Positions 23,760-32,529 of a DNA stretch of 46,373 nucleotides are shown here, in pieces. The DNA lies in assembly GCA_947629235.1 (NCBI GenBank), contig CANRCX010000001.1, positions 1 to 46,373 on the forward strand. Direction: 5' to 3'. The DNA comes from an uncultured Bacilli bacterium. Its GTDB lineage: Bacteria > Bacillota_I > Bacilli_A > RF39 > UBA660. The notes under the pieces were generated by a model. That model saw only the letters and a program-made list of their open reading frames with translations. It did no database searches and was not told the DNA's origin. Positions within the stretch are counted from its first letter, which is position 1, and every line of letters begins with the position of its first letter. The position numbers and the translations under genes are program-made.

Positions 23760-25103
23760 ATGGTTAGATTGAAGAGAAAAATAGATTCATTTTTAATAGA
23801 ATGGAAAAATTCAAAAGATAAAATGCCACTAATTGTTAGGGGTGCAAGACAGATAGGTAAAACTGATGCAATAGAAAATTTTGCAAAAAATAATTATAAA
23901 TATGTTGTTGAAATTAATTTTGCATTACAAAAAGAATATAAAACTATATTTGATGATGGATTTGAAGTTGACACAATAATTAATAATATTTCTATTATCA
24001 ATAATGATATTAAATTTGTGCCAAATGAAACTTTAATTTTTTTTGATGAATTACAAGATTGTATAAATTGTGCAACTTCTTTAAAATCATTTAATCTTGA
24101 TAAAAGATATGATGTTATTTGTTCTGGATCCATGATGGGAATAAATTATAAAGAAATTGAATCAAATAGTGTTGGAAACAAACAAGATTATATAATGCAT
24201 TCTATGGATTTTGAAGAATTTTTGTGGGCAAAAGGATATAAAGAAGAACAAATAGAAGGTTTATATAAATGTATGTATAATGTAAAACCATTGACTACTA
24301 CACAATATGATGTCATGAATCGTAATTTTAAAGATTATATGATTTTAGGTGGAATGCCTGCAATTGTTGCAAAATTTATTGAAAACAAAAATTTTAGTGG
24401 AATATTAACAATGCAAGAACAAATATTAAAAGATTATGAAGAAGATATATCTAAATATGCAGAAGGATTAGATAAAGCTAGAATTTTAAATGCTTATAGG
24501 AAAGTATCAACTTTTTTAGGTAATGAAAATAAAAAATTTATGATATCTAAAATTTCTGATGGAGCAAGGAATCGAGAATATGTTGGAGTTTCTGATTGGT
24601 TGTCTGATGCTGGAATAATAAATATTTCATATTGTTTAGAAGAATGCTCCTTACCACTTAAAGGAAATTATAATCCTGATAATTATAGATTATATTTTGC
24701 AGATACCGGAATGCTCATTGCTTCACTTGATGATGAAGTACAAGATGATTTAAGAAAAAATCAAAATTTTAATACATATAAAGGTGCTATTTATGAAAAT
24801 ATAGTAGCAGATATGTTAGTTAAATCTGGATATAAATTATATTTTTATAAAAATGAAAAAGGAACAATTGAAATGGATTTTTTCATACGAGATGCAAATT
24901 CATTAATTCCAGTTGAAGTTAAAGCAAATGATAATTCAACAATATCATTAAATAATTTAATAGATGGTAAACAATTTAAAGATATAAAATATGGAATTAA
25001 ATTATGCAATAAGAATATTGGATTTAATGGAAAATTTTACACATTTCCTTATTTTATGACATTCTTTTTAAAAAGATTTTTAAGTGAAAAAAATAATTTA
25101 TAA
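23760..25103 (+). CDS. AAA_14 / DUF4143 ATPase
   Basis: A COG1373-type ATP-binding protein of 447 residues, a family spread in many bacteria, often in several copies, with unknown cellular role. The P-loop is VRGARQIGKTD (about 26-36), with alanine where many members have proline. Walker B is LIFFDELQD (about 92-100). The sensor region is VICSGSMMG. The DUF4143 half follows (about 190-440). Its GAIYENIVADMLVKSGYKLY segment and IEMDFFIRDANSLIPVEVKA form a PD-(D/E)xK-like pattern that may be nuclease-derived. GGGTGA precedes the ATG. The gene lies directly behind the tandem promoter repeats. Confidence 0.88.
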   Translation: MVRLKRKIDSFLIEWKNSKDKMPLIVRGARQIGKTDAIENFAKNNYKYVVEINFALQKEYKTIFDDGFEVDTIINNISIINNDIKFVPNETLIFFDELQDCINCATSLKSFNLDKRYDVICSGSMMGINYKEIESNSVGNKQDYIMHSMDFEEFLWAKGYKEEQIEGLYKCMYNVKPLTTTQYDVMNRNFKDYMILGGMPAIVAKFIENKNFSGILTMQEQILKDYEEDISKYAEGLDKARILNAYRKVSTFLGNENKKFMISKISDGARNREYVGVSDWLSDAGIINISYCLEECSLPLKGNYNPDNYRLYFADTGMLIASLDDEVQDDLRKNQNFNTYKGAIYENIVADMLVKSGYKLYFYKNEKGTIEMDFFIRDANSLIPVEVKANDNSTISLNNLIDGKQFKDIKYGIKLCNKNIGFNGKFYTFPYFMTFFLKRFLSEKNNL

Positions 25104-25126
25104 CTTTTATTAATGGAGGCATACTT

Positions 25127-26260
25127 ATGACAGCTTCAAAAATGGACTATTTAATTGAAATATTAAATAATCATACTTATAATCCAATAAGTTATGATAT
25201 TTTCGTAAAAGAAAAAGTAGAAGAATTATATAGATTGCTTGATAAGATTAAACCATTATCGGAAGATGAATATAAAATATTATATTTTAGTATACCAAAA
25301 GGCAATATTAAAGAATATGATGATTATGAAGAATATCCAGATGAAATTTATTGGTATAAAATGGTAACTTCTAGATATAAAAATTATTATACAATATCTA
25401 TTAATTCTAAAAATGTATTATATGCTGATATGAATAAAGAAAATTCTTTTAAAAATTATCAATTACAGGAATTATTGGATTTTTTAATAATTAAAGTAAA
25501 AGAGTGTATTGTGATGCTTGAAAATGGAACTTATAATGAATATATAAATAATAATTATTCTTATAAGAATAGATTTGGAGTTATAAAAAGAAGTAAATAT
25601 TGGCAACTATATCCTGAAATTAAAGAAGATTTATTAAATAGAATATCAGAAAAAGAAATTAATTATTTTATAGAAACTGCAAAGGATGAAGTTAATAATA
25701 GAATAAATAATATGACATCTGGTAAATATTTTGAATGTTTAAGTAAAGTATATAAAAATATAGGTTATGATATAAATAATTTAACAAATAAAGAATTATA
25801 TTTAAAATATTCAGATGGTAGAGATGATGGATTAAGTGAAATAGATGAAAATAGTAGTGATGAATTTGATAAATGGTATAATGACAATAAAAAATGTGGA
25901 CATCCTTGGGAAATAATAAGTGGTCATTCATTTTCAAGAGTTAATTTACAAGTTTGTAAAGATGAAAAAGGTTATTATTTATTTCTTGATGGTAGTAAAC
26001 TTATAAGAAAAATTGAAATTGTTAAAATATTTAATATTCTTAACGAAAATAATATTTCTGTAAAAATATATGATGTAGAGAAAGTAAAAAATGCATTTAA
26101 TGGTTCTGATTATTTAGGAATAGTTCCAAATGAGATTGTACCAATTGAGTGTGGCGGATATTTTAACAAATATAAGCCAACAGAGTTTATACATTTAGAT
26201 GACTCTAAAATATATAAATTTATTAAGTGGGAACCATTAGAAAATATAGAATTAAAATAG
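25127..26260 (+). CDS. Hypothetical protein, 377 aa
   Basis: Not recognised. The soluble acidic protein has no membrane segment. It begins with helical sequence (1-110), continues with a central region rich in Tyr, Asn and Glu (130-250) and ends with a more conserved-looking part. The ending contains KKCGHPWEIISGHSFSRVNL (about 256-275) and then a probable beta-rich stretch, GYYLFLDGSKLIRKIEIVKI. The His-rich GHPWEIISGHS segment could be a metal or catalytic site, but that is a guess. ATGGAGG stands before the ATG, 23 nt after the ATPase stop, so the two are probably co-transcribed from the repeat-array promoters. Confidence 0.72.
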   Translation: MTASKMDYLIEILNNHTYNPISYDIFVKEKVEELYRLLDKIKPLSEDEYKILYFSIPKGNIKEYDDYEEYPDEIYWYKMVTSRYKNYYTISINSKNVLYADMNKENSFKNYQLQELLDFLIIKVKECIVMLENGTYNEYINNNYSYKNRFGVIKRSKYWQLYPEIKEDLLNRISEKEINYFIETAKDEVNNRINNMTSGKYFECLSKVYKNIGYDINNLTNKELYLKYSDGRDDGLSEIDENSSDEFDKWYNDNKKCGHPWEIISGHSFSRVNLQVCKDEKGYYLFLDGSKLIRKIEIVKIFNILNENNISVKIYDVEKVKNAFNGSDYLGIVPNEIVPIECGGYFNKYKPTEFIHLDDSKIYKFIKWEPLENIELK

Positions 26261-26353
26261 GAAATGCTCATCAATTTTGTAAAACTAATGTAAAACTTAT
26301 GATATGTTAAATTAAATTAGTGTAAAAATGGTATACTAATAATTGGTGAAGTT

Positions 26354-26905
26354 ATGAAAGAGAAAGTAGTAGAAAAAGAAAAAACAAATTTAGTGATATT
26401 ATCTTTATTAATAGCAGGTTTATTTTTACCAGCATTTATACAATGTTTAATTGATTTAGGGCCACATAAACAATTAATAATTGGTACTATTGTTAATGCA
26501 TCATTATTTTTATCTAGTATGTATATGAAAGATACTAAAAAAATAATAGCATTATCAACATTACCATCAATTTCTAATATACTAACTGGTGTATTATTTG
26601 AAGGGCTTACATATTATAGTAAATTAATGATACCATTTATATGGTTAGGTAATTTATCTATTATATATTTAGGAAGATTACTTAGAAATAAATTAAATTA
26701 TACTGTATCAAGTTTAATTTCAATATTAGTTAAAGTATCTGTTATATATGGTGGATTTTGTTTAATGAGTTCTGTATTTGATTTTCCATCTAAAATAGTT
26801 AAAGTGATGGGTACTTCTATGGGAATTACACAAGTATATACAGCAACTCTTGGATTTATAGTATCATGTATAATTCTTGGTATTAAGAAATATACTGATA
26901 AATAG
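26354..26905 (+). CDS. Integral membrane protein, possible ECF-type substrate-binding component
   Basis: A 183-residue protein with about five to six hydrophobic helices, small loops and a charged N-terminus (KEKVVEKEKTN). Size, helix number and glycine pattern are like S components of energy-coupling-factor vitamin transporters, but no diagnostic motif is visible and the assignment is weak. The start has GGTGAAG upstream. An extended -10, TGGTATACT (26329-26337), gives it its own promoter. It ends at a good terminator. Confidence 0.65.
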   Translation: MKEKVVEKEKTNLVILSLLIAGLFLPAFIQCLIDLGPHKQLIIGTIVNASLFLSSMYMKDTKKIIALSTLPSISNILTGVLFEGLTYYSKLMIPFIWLGNLSIIYLGRLLRNKLNYTVSSLISILVKVSVIYGGFCLMSSVFDFPSKIVKVMGTSMGITQVYTATLGFIVSCIILGIKKYTDK

Positions 26906-26907
26906 TT

Positions 26908-26937
26908 GATAGTTTTTTTAAAAAAGCTATCTTTTTT
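26908..26937 (+). terminator. Intrinsic terminator after the membrane gene
   Basis: The stem GATAGTTTTTTT pairs with AAAAAAGCTATC (one G-T pair), followed by TTTTTT. Confidence 0.75.
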
Positions 26938-26964
26938 ATTTTTAATTATGCTAAAATTATTTAT

Positions 26965-29115
26965 ATGAAGTATATTTTAGGAAGCATTAGAAAAATTATA
27001 TTTGAAAGTAATACTGGTCCATATAAAGTTGGACTTTTTAGAGTGAAAGAAACTAATGATGATGAGTTAAATGAATATGTAAATAAAGTAATTGGTTTTA
27101 CTGGTAATATAAATGAAGTTAATGATGAAGTGGACTATAAATTATATGGTAAAATGGTTACTCATCCTAAATATGGACTTCAATTTAGTGTAGACTCTTA
27201 TGAAATAGTGCCACCAAGTGATACTGATAGTTTAATTCTATATTTAAGTAGTGGTATGTTTAAAGGAATAGGTGTTAAAACTGCTAAAAAAATTGTTGAA
27301 AAGTTTGGTAGTGATACAATTGAAGTAATTAAAAATAATTATGAAGATTTAACTTTAATTAGTGGTATGAATATGGATAAAGCTAGAATGATTCATAATA
27401 AAATAATTGATAGTGAAATGAATCAAGATTTAATATTAAAATTAAATGGTTATGGTTTTAGTGTTCGTGAAGCTATTGATTTATCTAATATGTATGGTCT
27501 TGATTTATTAAATATAATTGAAGAAAATATTTATGAATTAAGTGATATAGTTTCTTTTGATAAATTAGATTTAATATTTTTACAAAATCATGATGAGATG
27601 AGTAGTAATAGAATTACTGCTTTAATTAAACATAATATTAATGATATTTGTTTTGAAACAGGGGATACAATAATTAGAAAAGAAGAATTATTTTTAAGAC
27701 TTAAAAAGTGTTTTAAAAGTAGTTTTACATCTGATACATTTATTAGTCATTTAAATGAATTATTAGATATTGGTGAAGTAATAGAAATAAATGATTATGT
27801 AACTTTATATGATTTTTATGAAGCAGAGAAAAGAATACTTAGTGATGTTACTAGAATTAGTAGTATTAAAAATATAATTGATAAAGATAAAATAAATGAA
27901 TATATTTTATCTTATGAAAAAAGAAATAAAATTAAATTTAATGAAGAGCAAAAAGAAGCAATAATAGGATCTATTACAAATAATTTTTATATTATAACTG
28001 GTGGTCCTGGAACTGGTAAAACTACAATTATTAAGTCTATTGTTGAAATACTTTTAAATGTAGAAAAAATTAATAAAAATGATATTGCTCTTTTAGCTCC
28101 AACTGGAAGAAGTGCTAAAAGAATGAGTGAAAGTGTAGGAATAACTGCTTCTACCATTCATAAATTTTTAAAATGGAATATGGAAACTAAAACATTTCAA
28201 ATTGATGAATATAATAAAGCTCATGAAAAAGTAATTATTGTTGATGAAGCTAGTATGATAGATATATTCTTATTTTCATCATTATTAAAAGGACTTAGAA
28301 TAAATGTAAAATTATTATTAATTGGAGATGCTAATCAACTTCCTTCTATAGCACCTGGTGATGTGTTAAATGATTTATTAAATATTAGTACTATTAAAAG
28401 TAAATGTTTAAATACAATATATCGTGTTAAAGATGGAAGTTATATTACATATCTTGCTAATGATATTAAAAATAAAAAAGAATTTGAAAGTTTTGATGAA
28501 AAATATAGTGATTTTAAATTTATTGAAAGTAGTGATGATAATATTAAATTATATTTAAGTGAAATATGTAATAAAATCAAAGAAAAAGGTATAAGTACTG
28601 ATTCTTTTCAAGTACTAGCTCCAATGTATAAAGGAGTAAATGGAATAGATAATCTAAATATTATGTTATCTGATATATTTAATCCAAATGAAAAATTTCA
28701 AGTAGGAGATAAATTTTATAAAATAAATGATAAAGTAATACAACTTGTAAATGATGTTGAAAATAATGTTTATAATGGTGATATTGGATACATTAAAGAT
28801 ATTTTTACTGTTGATAAAAAGTTAGTAATTAGAATTGATTATCTTGGAAATATAGTTGAATACAAAAGTGGTGAATTTGATAGATTTACTCTTGCTTATG
28901 CAATAAGTATTCATAAATCTCAAGGTAGTGAATATGATAATGTTGTAATAATACTTGCAAGTAGTTTTAGAAGAATGTTTTATAATAAATTAATTTATAC
29001 TGCTGTTACAAGAGCTAAACAATCATTAATAATACTTGGTAATATATCATCATTTAATAAATCAGTTCAAACATTATATGCAGATAATAGAAATACATAT
29101 TTAAAAAATGTATAA
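26965..29115 (+). CDS. recD2: RecD2-type ATP-dependent DNA helicase
   Basis: A 5'-3' superfamily 1B helicase found without RecBC in Gram-positive bacteria; it acts in DNA repair and fork maintenance. At 716 residues it has the long N-terminal extension of RecD2 with helix-hairpin-helix repeats (about 85-180; GMFKGIGVKTAKKIVEKFGS). The helicase motifs are Walker A TGGPGTGKTTI (about 344-354), Walker B IIVDEASMID (about 427-436), LIGDANQLPSIAPGD (motif III, 452-466) and the C-terminal YAISIHKSQGSEYDNVVI (motif V, about 650). There is no Shine-Dalgarno before the ATG. TGCTAAAAT (26949-26957) lies just upstream, so the message may be leaderless. Confidence 0.94.
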   Translation: MKYILGSIRKIIFESNTGPYKVGLFRVKETNDDELNEYVNKVIGFTGNINEVNDEVDYKLYGKMVTHPKYGLQFSVDSYEIVPPSDTDSLILYLSSGMFKGIGVKTAKKIVEKFGSDTIEVIKNNYEDLTLISGMNMDKARMIHNKIIDSEMNQDLILKLNGYGFSVREAIDLSNMYGLDLLNIIEENIYELSDIVSFDKLDLIFLQNHDEMSSNRITALIKHNINDICFETGDTIIRKEELFLRLKKCFKSSFTSDTFISHLNELLDIGEVIEINDYVTLYDFYEAEKRILSDVTRISSIKNIIDKDKINEYILSYEKRNKIKFNEEQKEAIIGSITNNFYIITGGPGTGKTTIIKSIVEILLNVEKINKNDIALLAPTGRSAKRMSESVGITASTIHKFLKWNMETKTFQIDEYNKAHEKVIIVDEASMIDIFLFSSLLKGLRINVKLLLIGDANQLPSIAPGDVLNDLLNISTIKSKCLNTIYRVKDGSYITYLANDIKNKKEFESFDEKYSDFKFIESSDDNIKLYLSEICNKIKEKGISTDSFQVLAPMYKGVNGIDNLNIMLSDIFNPNEKFQVGDKFYKINDKVIQLVNDVENNVYNGDIGYIKDIFTVDKKLVIRIDYLGNIVEYKSGEFDRFTLAYAISIHKSQGSEYDNVVIILASSFRRMFYNKLIYTAVTRAKQSLIILGNISSFNKSVQTLYADNRNTYLKNV

Positions 29116-29160
29116 AAATCTATAATTTATAAATACTAATAATATCAAAAGGATGGTGAT

Positions 29161-29286
29161 ATTATTAGAACTTTAGAAAAGATGCTAGCTTTTGCAGGTG
29201 GTTTAGGGGTAGGACTAGCCTATAAAAAATATGAAAAAGATATCAGTAAATATATGAAAAAAGCATCTAAAAAAATGGTTGATTAA
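29161..29286 (+). CDS. Small protein, 34-41 aa, unusual start
   Basis: An open frame encoding a short glycine-containing hydrophobic segment MLAFAGGLGVGLAYKKYEKD and a Lys-rich tail. AAAGGATGGTGAT stands at 29148-29160, directly before ATT ATT codons. The first ATG (29182) is 27 nt from that site, too far for initiation. The ATG and GTG inside the site lead to an early stop in another frame. So either ATT (29161 or 29164) is used as start, or a shorter 34-residue form starts weakly at 29182. It ends inside a terminator, as real short genes often do. A membrane-associated small protein is possible; function is unknown. Confidence 0.45.
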   Translation: MIRTLEKMLAFAGGLGVGLAYKKYEKDISKYMKKASKKMVD

Positions 29287-29314
29287 AATAGTTCAAAATT
29301 GAGCTATTTTTTTT
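29285..29314 (+). terminator. Terminator after the small gene
   Basis: The 12-bp stem AAAATAGTTCAA/TTGAGCTATTTT has a 2-base centre and is followed by Ts. It overlaps the small gene stop codon. Confidence 0.75.
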
Positions 29315-29352
29315 ATAAATTTTGTGATATCATTATAGTTAGGAGTGTAATT

Positions 29353-30510
29353 ATGAAAGAAGAAGAGAATATTACTAATAAAAAGATTAATACAAGAAAA
29401 ATTAATCAATTAGTAGGTCTTGGAAATAGAATTGGTAAAATATTATATATTTTATTTATAATTTTATTAATTTACGTTTTAACTTTAATATTTAGAGAGT
29501 GGCATATACTTTCATTTATAGGTAAAATATTATCAATTATTTCTCCATTATTTATTGGTTGGTTTATTGCTTGGTTATTAAATCCATTAGTAAAAAAATT
29601 AATGTCAAAAAATGTTAAGAAAGGACTAGCAGTAACGTTTGCATATTTAATAGTACTTGTAGTAATAGGAGTAATTCTTGGATTTACAATACCATCTCTT
29701 GGAGATCAAATAAGTGATTTACTTGCAGCTGTACCAAAAATAGTTAATGATGTAGGTGGATGGATTGATGATTTATTTGTTAAACTTTCAAATTTAAGTT
29801 TACAAAATTTAGATAATGTAAAAGAAGCATTCTTACTTAAAATAAATACATTTGCAGTAGATATTCAAACTAATTTACCAGAACTTGCAGTTGATATTGT
29901 ATCAGGACTAGCTAGTGGAATTGGTACTATTATATTAAGTTTAGTATTAGCATTTTATATATCTTATGATTTTGATAAGGTATCAGATGGATTTGTTAAT
30001 TTATTTCCAAAAAGAACTAGAAAAGATTTAACTTATTTATTAAATAAATTAAATGATTCATTATATTCATTTGTTAGTGGTACTCTATGGTTATCATTAT
30101 TACTATTTGTAGTATCAATTATAGGATTTTCAATTATAGGACTTAATGCTCCAATATTAATATCATTTATATGTGTAATAACTAACTTAATACCATATAT
30201 TGGTCCTTATATGGGAGCAGCAGTAGCAGCAGCAATTGGATTTGCAGAAAGTCCACTTATTGGTATATTAACATTAGTATTTATACTAATAGTACAAACA
30301 ATAGATGGTCAAATATTAAATCCACTTGTTATGAGTAAAAAGATGGATCTAAGTCCAATAACAATCATACTTTCATTACTTGTATTTGAATACTTATTTG
30401 GAATATTTGGAATGGTCATAGCAACACCAGTAGTAGCATTATTAAAAATCATTTATGTATTCTTTGATGAAAAATATGATTTCTTTGGATTTATAGATAA
30501 GGATAATTAG
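29353..30510 (+). CDS. AI-2E family transporter (PerM/TqsA-like)
   Basis: A multi-pass membrane protein of 385 residues with about eight helices. It is a member of the AI-2E (UPF0118) family, whose characterised members export autoinducer-2 or act as cation-proton antiporters. Typical segments are GWFIAWLLNPLVKKL (about 74-88), the FYISYDFDKV region (about 201-210), and the C-terminal ISFICVITNLIPYIGPYMGA and TIDGQILNPLVMSKKMDLSP. The ATG at 29353 is chosen because TTAGGAGTG lies just upstream; an in-frame start at 29299 is inside the preceding terminator. The next gene follows after 11 nt. The substrate is unknown. Confidence 0.9.
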   Translation: MKEEENITNKKINTRKINQLVGLGNRIGKILYILFIILLIYVLTLIFREWHILSFIGKILSIISPLFIGWFIAWLLNPLVKKLMSKNVKKGLAVTFAYLIVLVVIGVILGFTIPSLGDQISDLLAAVPKIVNDVGGWIDDLFVKLSNLSLQNLDNVKEAFLLKINTFAVDIQTNLPELAVDIVSGLASGIGTIILSLVLAFYISYDFDKVSDGFVNLFPKRTRKDLTYLLNKLNDSLYSFVSGTLWLSLLLFVVSIIGFSIIGLNAPILISFICVITNLIPYIGPYMGAAVAAAIGFAESPLIGILTLVFILIVQTIDGQILNPLVMSKKMDLSPITIILSLLVFEYLFGIFGMVIATPVVALLKIIYVFFDEKYDFFGFIDKDN

Positions 30511-30521
30511 GAGGTAGAAAA

Positions 30522-31277
30522 ATGAATAAGGTAGTAGTTAAGGAGTTTGACAAAAGATTACTAGTTGTTGACATAATGTTATATTGCATATTTATAATAA
30601 CAGGATTTATTTTACTAAATTTTGAATCAATGGATATGTTAAATCCAATTGAATATGCATCCCCATTATTTTATGTGTTTGCATTCTTTTCAATACTTGC
30701 ATATTTTACAAATAGAAGAAAAGGTAATTATGAACTATTAATTTTTGGATTTATTAATATAATTGTTGCAACATTTATATTAATATATCAAGCTTATCCA
30801 GATAGTGGATTCATATTATCTGATGCAATACTTATATATTCATTAGCAATTGTATTAAATAAGGGATATCATTGTGCAGTTTTACTAAGACAAAGAGATA
30901 TTAATTTCTTTATTAAAGTTTCTGTAACTATACTATTATTATTCTTAGGTGTATTTGTTGTATCTTCTCTTTACAATAAGGTTGAAGCTGGTATTATAAT
31001 TATGGGTTATTATTTCATAGTATTTGGTTTATTAAGTTTAATTGAACCATTAATGGAAATATTAATCAAAAATAAAAAAGTAGAAAAAGCTATGCGTGGA
31101 GTATTATCATATGAAAAAGAAAGTAAAACTGATAAGAAAATAAAAGAAATAAAAAGCCATAAACCAGAAAAACAAGAAGAAGAAAAAGAAGAAGTTGAAG
31201 AAGTAAAAGAAGAAAAACCAAAAACAGAGTCAACTAAAAAAACAAAAACTAAGAATAAAAGTAAGAAAAGAAAATAG
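30522..31277 (+). CDS. Membrane protein with Lys/Glu-rich tail (DUF308-like)
   Basis: A 251-residue protein with six hydrophobic helices in the first 185 residues, in pairs as in HdeD/DUF308 proteins, then a cytoplasmic tail of alternating Lys and Glu (about 195-251) ending in a basic run (TKTKNKSKKRK). The tail may bind nucleic acid or ribosomes, or be simple low-complexity sequence. GGAGG precedes the ATG, 11 nt after the transporter stop, so the two are an operon. Function is unknown. Confidence 0.75.
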   Translation: MNKVVVKEFDKRLLVVDIMLYCIFIITGFILLNFESMDMLNPIEYASPLFYVFAFFSILAYFTNRRKGNYELLIFGFINIIVATFILIYQAYPDSGFILSDAILIYSLAIVLNKGYHCAVLLRQRDINFFIKVSVTILLLFLGVFVVSSLYNKVEAGIIIMGYYFIVFGLLSLIEPLMEILIKNKKVEKAMRGVLSYEKESKTDKKIKEIKSHKPEKQEEEKEEVEEVKEEKPKTESTKKTKTKNKSKKRK

Positions 31278-31303
31278 GTTTCCAAATTGGAAATCTTTTT
31301 TTT
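31276..31303 (+). terminator. Intrinsic terminator
   Basis: The stem GGTTTCC/GGAAATC with loop AAATT is followed by eight Ts. It overlaps the preceding stop codon. Confidence 0.8.
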
Positions 31304-31348
31304 GAATTATTTGTATTCATATTTCATATAAATTATTAGAGGTGAATT

Positions 31349-31612
31349 ATGGATATAATTAAAGTATCTAGTAAAAGTATTTCTCAAAAGGTAGCAGGAA
31401 GTATTGCTAATTCTTTTAGAGAAGGAAGCAAACAAATTGAAATTCAAACAGTAGGAGCAGGTGCTGTTAATCAAGCTATTAAAGCAATATCAATAGCAAG
31501 AGGTTTTGTAGCACCACTTGGAATGAATTTAATTTGTACTCCAGCTTTCTACGATGTAGTTATTGATGGAAAAGAGAAAACAGCAATAAAACTTGTCGTA
31601 GAGTCTCGTTAA
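31349..31612 (+). CDS. spoVS: Stage V sporulation protein S family
   Basis: A small, highly conserved protein of 87 residues, matching SpoVS in length and pattern: IKVSSKSISQKVAGSIANSF, TVGAGAVNQAIKAISIARGF and the closing FxDVxIxGxEKTAIKLVVE. In Bacillus it affects septation and spore development. SpoVS is also kept in some bacteria that do not form spores, and it is thought to be a nucleic-acid binding Alba-like fold. It is monocistronic between two terminators, with AGAGGTG before the ATG. A single spoVS gene alone is not evidence of sporulation. Confidence 0.94.
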   Translation: MDIIKVSSKSISQKVAGSIANSFREGSKQIEIQTVGAGAVNQAIKAISIARGFVAPLGMNLICTPAFYDVVIDGKEKTAIKLVVESR

Positions 31613-31630
31613 GCACATATGTGCTTTTTT
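31611..31630 (+). terminator. Intrinsic terminator after spoVS
   Basis: The perfect palindrome AAGCACATATGTGCTT is followed by Ts, and overlaps the spoVS stop. Confidence 0.85.
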
Positions 31631-31704
31631 AAATGTAAACAATTTCAATTTTATAGAAAAACATTTATAAATAGTGTATAATAATCTAGTACAGAGGTGA
31701 TTAA

Positions 31705-32529
31705 ATGTTAAATACTATATTAAGTACAATAACTAAAATATTAGATATAGTAATTGTATGGTTTATGTTTTATCAACTATTAAAATTTTCAAAAAATAAC
31801 TTTAAATTAAGATTAATATTTAAAGGTGTAATATTTATATTATTATTAAAAATACTAAGTGATTGGTTAAAATTAAATACAGTTGGAATAATATTAGAAT
31901 ATGTTATTTCTTGGGGACCACTTGCAGTAATAGTAATATTTCAACCAGAAATTAGAAGTGTTTTAGAAAGTATTGGTAGAACACAATTACTAGGTCGTCA
32001 TAAAACACTAACTGTAGATGAAAGAGAAAAAATGGTATATGAAATTATTAATGCAGTAGAATATTTAAAGAAAAATAAAATTGGTGCATTAATAGTTATT
32101 GAAAGAGATTATAGTTTAGCACAATATATTGAACCAGCTAATAAATTATATGCTGATATTAGTAGTGAATTATTAATATCAATATTCTTTCCTAACAATC
32201 CACTTCATGATGGTGGTGTAATTATTCAAGGAGATAAAATTACTTGTGCTGGTAGTGTATTTCCAACTAGTATGAATCCATCAATTTCTAAAAGACTTGG
32301 AACTCGTCATAGAGCAGCCTTAGGAATTAGTGAAATAAGTGATGCAATTGCATTAATAGTAAGTGAAGAAACAGGTAGAATATCAATAGCTATTCAAAGT
32401 GAACTTAATTATAATTTATCTCTTGATGATGCTAAGTTATTATTATTAGAAGAATTACAACCTAAGAAAGAAACATTCTATGAAGTAGATTCAGAAAGTG
32501 AGAGTGAAGAAAATGAAGAAAATTCTTAA
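31705..32529 (+). CDS. cdaA: Diadenylate cyclase CdaA
   Basis: Makes c-di-AMP from two ATP at the membrane; the messenger controls potassium and osmolyte balance. The 274-residue protein has three N-terminal helices (about 8-80) and a DisA_N domain. Active-site motifs are NNPLHDGGVII (D169-G170-G171; the usual motif reads DGA) and GTRHRAALG (R201-H202-R203). AGAGGTG precedes the ATG, and TATAAT (31677-31682) is a likely -10. cdaR overlaps its 3' end by 17 nt. The glmM gene normally found after cdaR is not in the window. Confidence 0.94.
   Translation: MLNTILSTITKILDIVIVWFMFYQLLKFSKNNFKLRLIFKGVIFILLLKILSDWLKLNTVGIILEYVISWGPLAVIVIFQPEIRSVLESIGRTQLLGRHKTLTVDEREKMVYEIINAVEYLKKNKIGALIVIERDYSLAQYIEPANKLYADISSELLISIFFPNNPLHDGGVIIQGDKITCAGSVFPTSMNPSISKRLGTRHRAALGISEISDAIALIVSEETGRISIAIQSELNYNLSLDDAKLLLLEELQPKKETFYEVDSESESEENEENS

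Noticed and set aside
31349-31612. spoVS as proof of a spore-former
   Set aside because: SpoVS is also present in some non-sporulating bacteria, and no other sporulation gene is in the window.
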